From positions 1 through 15,535 of the forward strand of contig JAEELU010000006.1 in assembly GCA_016282815.1 (NCBI GenBank): a DNA stretch of 15,535 nt, given 5' to 3'. The translations under genes were made by a program, and so were the position numbers. Below the pieces are notes generated by a model. The model had not been told where the DNA came from, searched no databases, and saw nothing but the letters and a program-made list of their open reading frames with translations. This DNA is from Acholeplasmatales bacterium. Lineage in GTDB: Bacteria > Bacillota_I > Bacilli_A > Acholeplasmatales > Anaeroplasmataceae. Within the stretch, counting starts at the first letter, position 1, and every line of letters starts with the position of its first letter. Shown piece after piece: positions 1 through 8,346 of this stretch.

Positions 1-146
1 TCAATGGTATATGCCACTTGAATCTAACTGAAAAGGATATCTTATTTGGTAATATTGAAGAAAGAGATGAAATTACCTTTAAAACAGTTATGTATGATAT
101 AAAGGTAGTATCACAGGATATCAACTTTGATATTGAAGCTCCTTAG
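1..146 (+). CDS. C-terminal end of an unidentified protein (partial)
   Basis: Only the frame starting at position 3 is open across the left edge; the other two plus-strand frames close within about 30 bases. It encodes about 47 residues ending ...NFDIEAP before a TAG at 144-146. The residues alternate charged and hydrophobic positions (for example ITFKTVMYDIKVV), which suggests beta strands at the end of a folded domain. No family was recognised. In many Firmicutes the gene before topA is dprA, but this tail does not look like DprA to me. A terminator hairpin follows about 50 bases downstream, consistent with a real gene end. The start lies outside the window. Confidence 0.55.
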   Translation, partial: NGICHLNLTEKDILFGNIEERDEITFKTVMYDIKVVSQDINFDIEAP

Positions 147-193
147 TTTAGATATTAGTTATGTTAATAAAGTGTTAAATAAGTAGTGATGAG

Positions 194-229
194 AACTGTC
201 TTAGATTTAAAATTCTAGGCAGTTTTTAT
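194..229 (+). terminator. Rho-independent terminator after the left-edge gene
   Basis: AACTGTCTTAGA pairs with TCTAGGCAGTT around an AT loop. This gives 11 base pairs with one G-U wobble and one bulged U, followed by TTTTTATT. It closes the upstream transcript before the topA promoter. Confidence 0.8.
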
Positions 230-341
230 TATGTTCTTAATCTATTATTATTGTTTCAAATTGAACCAAAAAGTTTCTCAAAAAAATTTTTCTATCCTTA
301 TTATATATTATATAATAGAAAAAATGTGCACAAAAATGCTG
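230..341. other. AT-rich spacer upstream of the topA promoter
   Basis: This stretch has no coding signal. It holds a perfect 9-base inverted repeat (TTTTTCTAT at 287-295, ATAGAAAAA at 315-323) around a run of alternating T and A. A consensus TATAAT lies at 311-316 without a convincing -35 box. It could be a secondary promoter or simply AT-rich sequence. Confidence 0.35.
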
Positions 342-370
342 TTGACAAGCAAATTTTTTTGCTATATTAT
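342..370 (+). promoter_or_regulatory. Sigma-A-type promoter of topA
   Basis: A perfect TTGACA at 342-347 is followed by a 17-base spacer and TATTAT at 365-370. The expected start near 377 gives a leader of about 17 bases carrying a GAGGG ribosome site before the ATG at 394. The spacer holds a perfect hairpin-like repeat, AGCAAA at 348-353 and TTTGCT at 358-363, which could be an operator or chance. Confidence 0.75.
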
Positions 371-393
371 TATTTGCGAATTGAGGGATAAGA

Positions 394-2829
394 ATGGGTA
401 AAGTTATTATTGTTGAGTCTCCAAGTAAATCAAAAACAATTGCGACATATCTTGGTAGGGGATATACAGTTTTATCAAGTAAGGGTCATATTTGTGATTT
501 ATCTATTTCTGGAAAAGATGGTTTAGGAATAGATATTGATGATAATTTTGCTCCAAGATATATTATAAATAATGATAAGAAGGCATTAGTTGAGCATTTA
601 AAAAAGGAATGTGCTGGTAAGGAAGTATTACTTGCAACCGACCCCGATAGAGAGGGAGAGGCTATTGCTTATCATTTAGCAAGAGAATTAAATTTAGATT
701 TCAATAAAGCAAATAGAATAGAATTCCATGAAATTACTAAGAATGCAGTTAATGAGGCATTAAAAAATCCAAAGCCAATTGATCTAAAAATGGTCGATTC
801 ACAGGAAACAAGAAGAATGATTGATAGAATCCTAGGATTTAAGCTTTCTAAGCTTTTACAAAGAAAGATTAATTCTAAGAGTGCTGGTAGAGTTCAATCA
901 GTTGCTTTAATGCTTATCGTTAATTTAGAGAAGGAAATTTTAGCATTTGTACCTACAAAGTATTATGAGATGGAGGGTACATATAAAAATCAAAAAATTA
1001 AGCTTAATTCTATTAATGAGAGAATTATCGATTCTAAGAATAGAATCACTAATAGAAAGGAGCTTGAGACTTTAAGAGATTCATTAGTTGATTTCAAGGT
1101 TACTAATGTAGAAAAGAAAAAGGTTAAAAGACAATCTCAGCCTACATATACAACATCTACACTTCAGCAGGATGCATCTAACAAGCTAAACTTTACACCA
1201 ACAAGAACCATGAGTATAGCTCAAACACTATATGAAGGTAAAAATATTGGTAATGAAACAGTCGGTTTAATTACATATATGAGAACTGACTCTACAAGAC
1301 TTGCAGATAGCTTTGTTAACGAAACAAAGGATTATATCCTACAGAAATTTGGTAAGAGCTATGTTGGTTCATTAAAATCTAGAACTCAAAAGAATATGCA
1401 GGATGCACATGAGGGTATTAGACCAACATCTATTTTAAGAGATCCTGATTCCTTAAAAAATTATTTAACTAATGATGAATATAAGCTTTATAAGCTGATT
1501 TATAATAGAACATTATCATCTTTAATGACAGCAAGTGAATATGAATCAACTAAGATTTCATTAGATAATACAGATTCTACATGGTATATGCAGGGCTCTG
1601 TACTAACATTTGATGGTTATTTAAAGATTAATGCTAGAGAGGATGATGATGAGCATCTTCCTGATTTAAATGTAGGTGATACATTTAAGGCTGATAGTAT
1701 TGAAATATTAGATAAGGAAACTGAGCCTAAGAGCCGTTATACTGAAGCTTCTTTAATTAAGGAGATGGAGGATTTAGGTATCGGTAGACCATCAACATAC
1801 GCAATCACTATTCAAACATTAAAGGATAGAGATTATGTTACTGTAATCAAGAAGGTATTAAAGCCAACTGAGCAGGGTATATTAACTACTGATAAGCTAC
1901 TTGAATACTTCAATAGCATTATCAATGTAAAATATACAGCTAATATGGAGGCTGACCTTGATAAGATTGCCAAGGGTGAAAAGGATAAGCTAAAGGAAAT
2001 GAATGAGTTCTATAATTCATTTATACCTTTATTTGAAAATGCAAGAGACCATATGGAAAAGAAGTACCCAATCTATTTAGATGAGCTTTGTCCACAATGT
2101 GGTAAGCCACTTGCAGTAAGATTAGGTAGATATGGTGAATTTACATCTTGTAGTAGCTACCCATATTGTAACTATATCAAGAAGGATGAATCTGATGATC
2201 AGGATACACATATCCTATGCCCAGTTTGTGGAAGCAGTAATATCATTAGAAAGATAGCTAAAACAGGAAAGAATAAGGGTAAGGTATTCTATGCCTGTGG
2301 TAATTATCCAAAGTGTAAAACTACCTATAGTGATGAGCCAACTACAGAATTGTGTCCAAACTGTGGTTCAATGATGCTATTAGATCAAAAGGGTAATCTA
2401 TATTGCTCTAAAAAGTGCAGTGAGGGACTTAATGAGGTATTTATCTGTCCTACATGTAAAAAAGGCCATATTGAGGCTAAAATAGCTAGAAAGGGTAAAA
2501 GTGTAGGTAAAACATTCTATGCTTGTAGTAATTATCCAAAGTGTAGAACAATTCTTAATGGTAAGCCAACACATGATACATGTCCAAGCTGTGGATCTAT
2601 GATGGTTATCAATAATGAGGGTATGCTTGAGTGTAATAATAAATGCCAGGAAAAGAAGGATGAATTTGTAGTAGTTTGTCCAAAATGTGGCAAAGGAAAC
2701 CTAGTTGAAAGAAAAGCATCTAGGGGTAAAAATGCTGGTAATGTATTCTACGGCTGTAGTAATTATCCACGTTGTAAAAATGTAGTTACACTTGATGAAT
2801 ATGAAAATCTAAAAAACAAGACTGAATAG
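394..2829 (+). CDS. topA: DNA topoisomerase I (type IA) with six C-terminal zinc ribbons
   Basis: TopA relaxes negative supercoils by cutting and passing single strands, countering gyrase. The TOPRIM domain is at about residues 1-115, with E8 (VIIVESPSKSKTI) and the Mg-binding D83-x-D85-x-E87 in ATDPDREGEA. The catalytic tyrosine is Y295 in GLITYMRTDSTR, and GRVQSVAL (165-172) is a conserved core motif. From C566 to C794 there are six four-cysteine zinc modules. Four are long type ending in YPxC, and two are short type beginning CPxCGSMM. At 811 residues the protein is longer than the roughly 690-residue Bacillus form, and the extra length is all in this tail, which in the family binds single-stranded DNA and RNA polymerase. 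It is transcribed alone, from its own promoter to a short terminator. The ATG at 394 has GAGGG five bases upstream. Confidence 0.97.
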   Translation: MGKVIIVESPSKSKTIATYLGRGYTVLSSKGHICDLSISGKDGLGIDIDDNFAPRYIINNDKKALVEHLKKECAGKEVLLATDPDREGEAIAYHLARELNLDFNKANRIEFHEITKNAVNEALKNPKPIDLKMVDSQETRRMIDRILGFKLSKLLQRKINSKSAGRVQSVALMLIVNLEKEILAFVPTKYYEMEGTYKNQKIKLNSINERIIDSKNRITNRKELETLRDSLVDFKVTNVEKKKVKRQSQPTYTTSTLQQDASNKLNFTPTRTMSIAQTLYEGKNIGNETVGLITYMRTDSTRLADSFVNETKDYILQKFGKSYVGSLKSRTQKNMQDAHEGIRPTSILRDPDSLKNYLTNDEYKLYKLIYNRTLSSLMTASEYESTKISLDNTDSTWYMQGSVLTFDGYLKINAREDDDEHLPDLNVGDTFKADSIEILDKETEPKSRYTEASLIKEMEDLGIGRPSTYAITIQTLKDRDYVTVIKKVLKPTEQGILTTDKLLEYFNSIINVKYTANMEADLDKIAKGEKDKLKEMNEFYNSFIPLFENARDHMEKKYPIYLDELCPQCGKPLAVRLGRYGEFTSCSSYPYCNYIKKDESDDQDTHILCPVCGSSNIIRKIAKTGKNKGKVFYACGNYPKCKTTYSDEPTTELCPNCGSMMLLDQKGNLYCSKKCSEGLNEVFICPTCKKGHIEAKIARKGKSVGKTFYACSNYPKCRTILNGKPTHDTCPSCGSMMVINNEGMLECNNKCQEKKDEFVVVCPKCGKGNLVERKASRGKNAGNVFYGCSNYPRCKNVVTLDEYENLKNKTE

Positions 2830-2850
2830 GCAGCTATATGCTGCTTTTTC
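2829..2850 (+). terminator. Short terminator after topA
   Basis: GCAGC at 2830-2834 pairs with GCTGC at 2840-2844 around TATAT and is followed by TTTTTC. The hairpin begins right at the topA stop codon. The stem is only 5-6 base pairs, so some read-through into ftsY is possible. Confidence 0.65.
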
Positions 2851-2879
2851 TTGTTATTAGGGTCAGTATATGATATAAT
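2851..2879 (+). promoter_or_regulatory. Strong extended -10 promoter of the ftsY-ylxM-ffh run
   Basis: TTGTTA at 2851-2856, a 17-base spacer and TATAAT at 2874-2879 with a TGA extension at 2871-2873. The predicted start is near 2886, giving a leader of about 30 bases. No other terminator or promoter was seen before 8733, so it probably serves seven genes. Confidence 0.8.
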
Positions 2880-2915
2880 TTTTTTGAAATTCTTTTTGAT
2901 TTTGGAGTGATAAAA

Positions 2916-3884
2916 TTGGGATTTTTTGATTTATTTAAGAAAAAGGATAAAAAGAAAAAAGAAAAATATAAGCTAGGCCTTCATAAGACAAGAGAGGGAG
3001 CTTTATCTACTATAAAGGAAATACTTGAAAAAAGCGATAATATCAATGATGATTTATTCGATAGACTTGAAGAAATCTTCATTATGGCTGATATCGGTGT
3101 TGATACAGTTATCGATTTTATCGATGGCTTAAAGGATGAGGTAAAAAACAAAAATATCACTAAGCCTATCGAGCTTCAGGAAATGATTATCGATAGAATG
3201 TTTGAAATTTATTTAAATGGAGAGGTTGTTAATGCAAACCTTAATTTAAATAAAAATGGCTTATCTGTCATATTATTTGTTGGTGTTAATGGTGTTGGTA
3301 AAACAACATCAATCGCTAAGATTGCAAATCAATATAAAAAGGAAGGCAAGAAGGTTTTACTTGCTGCAGGAGATACATTTAGAGCAGGTGCTATAGCACA
3401 GCTTGATGTATGGGCAAAAAGAATTGGTGTTGATATTGTAACAAAGCCTGATGGATCTGACCCATCATCAGTAATGTTTGATGCGATAGTTAAGGCAAAG
3501 AAGGAAAACTATGATATCCTACTTTGTGATACTGCTGGTAGATTACAAAATAAGGTTAATCTAATGAATGAGCTTTCTAAGATGCATAGAGTACTTAAGA
3601 AGGAGGTACCTGATGCACCACATGAAACATTATTAGTTATAGATGCTACAACTGGTCAAAATGGTATGAGCCAGGCAAAGGCATTTAAGGAGGCTACTGA
3701 TGTTACAGGTATTATCCTAACAAAGCTTGATGGTACATCTAAGGGTGGTATCGTTTTGGCAATTAGACATGAGATGGGTATACCTATTAAATATGTTGGC
3801 TTAGGTGAGGGTATTGATGATTTAGAGGTATTCGATATCGAGCAATACCTATATGGATTATTTGCTGATTTCTTTGAGGAATAA
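2916..3884 (+). CDS. ftsY: Signal recognition particle receptor FtsY
   Basis: FtsY is the membrane-associated SRP receptor GTPase. It docks ribosome-SRP complexes at the translocon by forming a GTP-dependent dimer with Ffh. Counting from the TTG at 2916 it has 322 residues. A short lysine-rich N-terminus (FFDLFKKKDKKKKEK) likely binds lipid head groups; the long acidic A domain of E. coli FtsY is absent, as is usual in Firmicutes. The helical N domain (about 25-110) precedes the G domain, with GVNGVGKT (123-130), DTFRAGA (153-159), DTAGR (205-209), TKLDG (269-273) and GLGEGIDDL (295-303). I prefer TTG 2916 because GGAG at 2904-2907 sits eight bases upstream. The GTG at 2907 would overlap that ribosome site. 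It is followed after one base by ylxM. Confidence 0.96.
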   Translation: MGFFDLFKKKDKKKKEKYKLGLHKTREGALSTIKEILEKSDNINDDLFDRLEEIFIMADIGVDTVIDFIDGLKDEVKNKNITKPIELQEMIIDRMFEIYLNGEVVNANLNLNKNGLSVILFVGVNGVGKTTSIAKIANQYKKEGKKVLLAAGDTFRAGAIAQLDVWAKRIGVDIVTKPDGSDPSSVMFDAIVKAKKENYDILLCDTAGRLQNKVNLMNELSKMHRVLKKEVPDAPHETLLVIDATTGQNGMSQAKAFKEATDVTGIILTKLDGTSKGGIVLAIRHEMGIPIKYVGLGEGIDDLEVFDIEQYLYGLFADFFEE

Positions 3885-3885
3885 T

Positions 3886-4182
3886 ATGGAAACTAAGGAA
3901 AGAAACAGAATAATAGAATTATATGATATTTATTCTAACCTTTTAACTGATAAGCAAAGAGCATATTTTGAGGATTATTACTATAGTGATTTATCTATAT
4001 CAGAAATTGCAGAAGGATATAGCATTAGCCGTAATGCAGTTCATGATCAGCTAAAAAGAGTAGTTAATTCACTTAACGAATATGAGGAATGCTTAAAGCT
4101 TAAGGAAAAGATGGATAGCATTAATAATTTAGAAATAGATGATGAAATAAAGGATATGGTTATTAATATCCTAAAGGAGTAG
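3886..4182 (+). CDS. ylxM: YlxM/p13-like DNA-binding protein
   Basis: This is a 98-residue helix-turn-helix protein of the UPF0122 (YlxM) family, typically encoded between ftsY and ffh in Firmicutes and linked to SRP assembly or regulation. It resembles a sigma-factor region 4: SDLSISEIAEGYSISRNAVHDQLKR (about residues 31-55) forms the helix-turn-helix, preceded by LLTDKQRAYFEDYY. The C-terminal third is charged and helical. The chosen ATG at 3886 has GAGG at 3876-3879, six bases upstream, within the end of ftsY. An ATG at 3853 in the same frame would add 11 residues overlapping ftsY and has no ribosome site. ffh follows five bases after the stop, with AAGGAG inside the last ylxM codons, so the two are probably translated together. 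Confidence 0.92.
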   Translation: METKERNRIIELYDIYSNLLTDKQRAYFEDYYYSDLSISEIAEGYSISRNAVHDQLKRVVNSLNEYEECLKLKEKMDSINNLEIDDEIKDMVINILKE

Positions 4183-4187
4183 ATTAT

Positions 4188-5606
4188 ATGGCATTTGATA
4201 ATTTAAGCTCTAGACTACAAATGGGTCTTAGAAGACTTACTGGTAAGGGCAAGCTTAATGAAAATGATATAGAGGAAATGCTAAGAGAGGTAAGATTATC
4301 TCTACTTGAGGCCGATGTTAACTATAAGGTTGTTAAGAAATTCTTAGCTAATGTTAAGGAACAAGCTCTAGGAGAAAAGATTCTTAAGGGCTTAAATCCA
4401 GGACAGCAGGTAGTTAAGGTTGTTAGAGAGGAATTAAAGAAGACACTTGGTGATGAGGTTGTTGAGCTTAATTTCAAATCTAGCGGTATGACAGTAGTTA
4501 TGGCTGTAGGTCTTCAGGGTGCAGGTAAAACTACAGCTGTTGGTAAGATGGCACTATTCTATAGAAAGAAGCTAAAGAAAAAGCCATTTTTAATCGCAGC
4601 CGATATTTATCGTCCAGCCGCAGTTGATCAGCTAGTTACATTAGGTAGATCAATCGATGTACCTGTATTTGAAATGGGAACTAATGTTAAGGCTGAAAAA
4701 ATCGTTGAGGAAGGCTTAAAGAAGGCTAAAGAGGAAGGCGCAAACTTCGTAATTATCGATACTGCAGGTAGACTTCAAATTGATGAGGAGCTAATGCAGG
4801 AATTAAAGAACGTTAAGGATATTGCTCATCCTGATGAAATATTATTAACAGTAGATGCGATGGCAGGTCAGGATGCAGTAAATGTTGCATTATCTTTCCA
4901 TAATCAGCTAGATATAACAGGTATTATTTTAACAAAGCTTGATGGTGACACAAGAGGTGGTGCTGCCCTTTCTATTAAGGAAATGACAGGAATACCAATC
5001 AAGATTATGTCAAATGGTGAAAAGCTTGACGCAATGGAAATATTCTATCCAGATAGATTAGCTGATAGAATATTAGGTATGGGTGATGTATTATCATTAA
5101 TTGATACAGTTACTGAAAACATTGACGAGGATGAAATGAAGTCAATGGCTGAAAAGATGATGTCATCAAGCTATAACTATAATGATTTATTAAAGCAGTT
5201 TAAGATGATAAAGAGAATGGGCTCTATCTCTAAAATACTAGGCTTCCTACCTGGTATGGGTAAGATGAAGAATGCCATCAATAATGTAGATGATAAGGCT
5301 CTAGATAAAATTGAGGCTATCATTTATTCAATGACTGAGGAGGAGCGTAAGCATCCAGAGCTAATCGATAGAGATTTCAAGCGTAGAGATAGAATTTCTA
5401 AGGGTTCTGGTAGATCTATTCAAGAGGTTAATAAATTACGTTCAACTCTTGAGCAAATGAAAAAGACTATGAAGCAAATGAAGAATATGACACCAGAGGA
5501 ACAAAAGAGAATGGGCGCTCAGGTTCAAACTGGTAATTATTCTGGCTTTGGTCAGCCTAAGGTTAAAAAGGGCAAAGGTAAAGGAAAAGGCGGTTTCCGC
5601 TATTAG
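4188..5606 (+). CDS. ffh: Signal recognition particle protein Ffh (SRP54)
   Basis: Ffh is the GTPase and signal-sequence-binding subunit of SRP. It binds 4.5S/6S RNA and hands nascent membrane proteins to FtsY. It has 472 residues, close to the usual 440-450 plus a basic tail. The N domain covers about 1-95. The G domain has GLQGAGKTT (108-116), DIYRPAAVDQL (139-149), DTAGR (191-195) and TKLDG (249-253). The methionine-rich M domain begins near residue 315. It carries the LGFLPGMGKM loop, the RNA-binding SKGSGRSIQEVN motif and several Met pairs, and ends in a Lys/Gly-rich tail (KGKGKGKGGFRY). AAGGAG lies eight bases before the ATG. The SRP RNA gene is not in this window. Confidence 0.97.
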   Translation: MAFDNLSSRLQMGLRRLTGKGKLNENDIEEMLREVRLSLLEADVNYKVVKKFLANVKEQALGEKILKGLNPGQQVVKVVREELKKTLGDEVVELNFKSSGMTVVMAVGLQGAGKTTAVGKMALFYRKKLKKKPFLIAADIYRPAAVDQLVTLGRSIDVPVFEMGTNVKAEKIVEEGLKKAKEEGANFVIIDTAGRLQIDEELMQELKNVKDIAHPDEILLTVDAMAGQDAVNVALSFHNQLDITGIILTKLDGDTRGGAALSIKEMTGIPIKIMSNGEKLDAMEIFYPDRLADRILGMGDVLSLIDTVTENIDEDEMKSMAEKMMSSSYNYNDLLKQFKMIKRMGSISKILGFLPGMGKMKNAINNVDDKALDKIEAIIYSMTEEERKHPELIDRDFKRRDRISKGSGRSIQEVNKLRSTLEQMKKTMKQMKNMTPEEQKRMGAQVQTGNYSGFGQPKVKKGKGKGKGGFRY

Positions 5607-5618
5607 GGAGGTGAGAAT

Positions 5619-6476
5619 ATGAAGCTAGTGACAAGTATTTATACCCAAAATGAATTAGAATTATTAGGGGATAAATTAGATTATGCACTAATTCATATTC
5701 CTCATTATTCAATAAATTATAAGGATATAAATATCGATGAGGCTTTAGATTATTGTTTTAAAAATATGATAAAGCCTATTTTATCTTTAAATAGGATATT
5801 TCATCCAGCTGATTTAGAGGGTGTAAGGAATATTATCTCTAAATACAAGGATAATAATGATATCCTATTTTATATTGCCGATTTAGGTGCTTTAAATTTA
5901 TTTATCAAGGAAGGTATTATATCTAGAGTAATCTATAATCCTGAAACAATGATTACTAATTATTTAGATATGAATGAATATTATTCCTTCGGTGTTAATT
6001 CAATTGGTGTATCAAATGAAATAACATTAAATGATTTAAATAAAATAGCTGAGGTAAATAATAATATTTTCTATCAAATCTTTGGTAAGAGATTAATGTT
6101 CTATTCTAGAAGAAAGCTTATCACATTATATGGTGAAAAGAATAATACTATCTATCCAAAGAATAATGTTTATCTAAAGGAAGCTACACGTACTGATTAT
6201 TTACCAATAATTGAAAATGATGAGGATACGTTGATATATAGGTCTTATAATATCTCATTATTACCATATATCGATGAATTAAATATTAAATATGCGTATA
6301 TAGAATCATTTGATATGGATATTAATAAATTTAAAAATGTTAACGCCATATTCTATGATTATCTTAATAATAAAATGGATTTGAGTCTTGCTAAAATAAA
6401 GCTTAATGAGCTTGATATTAATATTGAGGATGGCTTTATTTATCAGGATTCAGTATATCAAAAGGAGGAGTTCTAA
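5619..6476 (+). CDS. trhP1: U32-family protein, TrhP1 (YrrN)-like, tRNA 5-hydroxyuridine synthesis
   Basis: This 285-residue protein matches the short partner of the paired U32 proteins in Firmicutes (B. subtilis YrrN/TrhP1). With YrrO/TrhP2, YrrN is needed for prephenate-dependent hydroxylation of U34 in tRNAs, the first step to methoxyuridine. Visible family features are an N-terminal half of a TIM-barrel type and the signature IFYQIFGKRLMFYSRRKL (about residues 164-181). A beta-rich C-terminal part (NVYLKEATR, then the DTLIYRSYNISLLPYID segment) follows. It lacks the cysteine cluster found in the long partner. Its stop overlaps the start of the next gene (TAATG), a sign of translational coupling. 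GGGAGGTGA lies before its ATG. The role is by family; the sequence does not prove it. Confidence 0.75.
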   Translation: MKLVTSIYTQNELELLGDKLDYALIHIPHYSINYKDINIDEALDYCFKNMIKPILSLNRIFHPADLEGVRNIISKYKDNNDILFYIADLGALNLFIKEGIISRVIYNPETMITNYLDMNEYYSFGVNSIGVSNEITLNDLNKIAEVNNNIFYQIFGKRLMFYSRRKLITLYGEKNNTIYPKNNVYLKEATRTDYLPIIENDEDTLIYRSYNISLLPYIDELNIKYAYIESFDMDINKFKNVNAIFYDYLNNKMDLSLAKIKLNELDINIEDGFIYQDSVYQKEEF

Positions 6477-7660
6477 TGAAATATGAATTATTAGCTCCTG
6501 CTGGAGATTTAGAAAAGCTAAAGGTTGCGATTATGTATGGAGCTGATGCTGTATTTATCGGTGGATTAAAATTCTCACTAAGAAGTAGAGCATCTAATTT
6601 TACACTATCTGATATTAAGGAAGGCTGTGAATTTGCTCATAAGCATAACGCAAAAATCCATGTAACATGTAATATTGTAATGCACAATTTGGATGTTGAT
6701 GATGTAATTGAATATCTTAAGGCACTAGAGGATTGTGGTGTAGACTGTATTATCGCCTCAAGCCTATATATCCTAAGAATGGTAAAGAAATATACAAAAA
6801 TGGAGGCCCATGTTTCAACTCAAGCCTCTACAACAAACCAAGAGGCAGTTAATTTATTTGACTCAATTGGAATGGATAGATGTGTATTATCAAGAGAGCT
6901 ATCACTTGATGAAATAGATGAAATAAGAAAAAATACTAAAATTGATCTATAAGCCTTTATTCATGGTGGTATGTGCGTATCATATAGTGGTAGATGTATG
7001 CTATCAAATAATATGACAAATAGAGATGCTAACCGTGGAGGATGTGCACATAGCTGTAGATGGTGCTATGATTTAATTGAGGATGGTAAGGTATTAAATC
7101 CTGAGGGTGATTATTTTGCAATGAGCAGTAAGGATTTATGTGCTATAAGAGCTATTCCAAGATTAATGGATATTGGTGTTAATTCATTTAAAATAGAAGG
7201 TAGAATGAAAAGCATCAATTATATAGCTACTGTAGTAAATACCTATAGAAAGCTAATTGATGAATACCAAAAAACTCATAAAATTGAATCATTTGAGCTA
7301 TATGAGAATATGATTAAAAAGGGTGAGAATCGTTTAGCATCAACTGGATTCCTATTCGGCTTAACAGTTAATGAAATGCTATATGATCTAAATAAATCAG
7401 TCCCAACAAAGGAATTCATAGGTATCGTTAAGGATTATGACGAAAAAACACAAATGGCTACAGTCGAGCAAAGAAACTATTTCAAGCCTAATTCAAAAAT
7501 AGAAATATTTACTCCAACTGAAACATTCTATATCAATATTGATCAAATCTACGATGAGGAAGATAATTTACTTGATGTTGCTAGACATCCACTTCAAATA
7601 ATTAAATTTAAGTGTGAAAAGAAATTAAAGCCTTATGATTTATTAAGACTAGGTGATTAA
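6476..7660 (+). pseudogene. trhP2: U32-family peptidase-like TrhP2 (YrrO)-like gene, interrupted by an in-frame TAA
   Basis: The combined reading frame spans 395 codons including two stops, about the normal length of the YrrO/TrhP2 family, but codon 159 at 6950-6952 is TAA. The upstream part begins MKYELLAPAGDLEKLKVAIMYG, the classic U32 opening, and includes MEAHVSTQAST. After the stop, in the same frame, comes AFIHGGMCVSYSGRCMLSNN, then TNRDANRGGCAHSCRWCY with the conserved Fe-S-type cysteines, and FKIEGRMKS. Relatives usually have Glu (GAA) where TAA stands, so one G-to-T change explains it. As read, the product would be a 158-residue fragment without the cysteine cluster. Restart at ATG 6971 looks poor because GGTGGT abuts it. 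A sequencing or assembly error is an equal possibility. AAGGAGGAG is the ribosome site. Both halves look conserved, so any inactivation is recent. Confidence 0.8.
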
Positions 7661-7661
7661 C

Positions 7662-8339
7662 ATGCTATATACGCTAAATGGTAAGGGTGTAGAGGTTATT
7701 AATGTTATCAGAAGAAGAAATAGTATTGCCCTAAGAGTAGTTAGTGATTCAAAAATAGAAATATATTCACCATATCCTTTAAAGGATGATGATATATATA
7801 ATTTCCTCTCAAGGCATAAAAGATTTATAGCAAGAAGAATATGTACAGATCATCAAGAGGAGGATACTTTACATTTACTTGGTAATAAATATAAATATCG
7901 TATAGTTCAATCTGATTTTAATAGCCTTTATTTTGATGATTACCTAAAGGAAGTAAGAATATATACCAAAAGGAATGATGATAAATATATATTTAGGCTT
8001 GTAAATGAATATTATAAAGGTATTCTTATCGATATAGTAAATAAAAACATTGAAGAAATTAAAATTAAAATGAATATTCATTTTAATATTGATTTTGAAT
8101 ATAAAAGAGTAAATTCATATTATGGTGAATGCTTTAATAAAAAAGGCTTAGTAATATTAAATACTAAGCTTGCTAAATATGAAATGAAATATATATTAAG
8201 TGTTATATATCATGAGCTAGCTCATTTTTATTATCAAAATCACCAGGATAAATTCTATAAGCTACTTGAGGATGTATTCCCAAATTATAAAAGAATCCAA
8301 AAGGAGCTTAGATCAATAAAATATAATGATAAATACTAG
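7662..8339 (+). CDS. YgjP-like (DUF45/M48-type) zinc metallopeptidase
   Basis: This is a 225-residue protein of the YgjP/DUF45 family, predicted soluble zinc metallopeptidases whose substrates are largely unknown. The zinc site is HELAH at residues 184-188 with the family's downstream His at 194 in YQNHQDKFY. The upstream conserved segment reads RVNSYYGEC followed by LVILNTKLAKYEMKYILSVIYHEL. The aromatic Y replaces the usual W of the S-x-W-G-x-C motif. The N-terminal region (INVIRRRNSIALRVV) matches the family opening. The ATG at 7662 is favoured over the GTG at 7653, because AGGTG (7651-7655) then serves as the ribosome site six bases away. It directly follows the trhP2-like gene and overlaps no other gene. 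Confidence 0.82.
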   Translation: MLYTLNGKGVEVINVIRRRNSIALRVVSDSKIEIYSPYPLKDDDIYNFLSRHKRFIARRICTDHQEEDTLHLLGNKYKYRIVQSDFNSLYFDDYLKEVRIYTKRNDDKYIFRLVNEYYKGILIDIVNKNIEEIKIKMNIHFNIDFEYKRVNSYYGECFNKKGLVILNTKLAKYEMKYILSVIYHELAHFYYQNHQDKFYKLLEDVFPNYKRIQKELRSIKYNDKY

Positions 8340-8346
8340 AGGTATT

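Noticed and set aside
287..323. Long AT inverted repeat as a terminator or regulatory RNA
   Set aside because: The arms are pure AT-rich tracts around a 19-base alternating T/A loop with no GC stem and no U-run logic; it could arise by composition alone.
2089..2778. Repeated DNA in the topA tail as a repeat array or CRISPR-like element
   Set aside because: The similarity is at the protein level (zinc ribbons) within one intact gene, with no regular direct repeat or spacer structure.
3853..3885. Upstream ATG for ylxM
   Set aside because: It would overlap ftsY by 32 bases and has no ribosome site, while ATG 3886 has GAGG at the right distance and gives the normal family length.
6950..6952. 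Programmed read-through or recoding at the TAA
   Set aside because: TAA ends nine normal genes here, and no special hairpin or recoding context was seen; mutation or sequence error is simpler.
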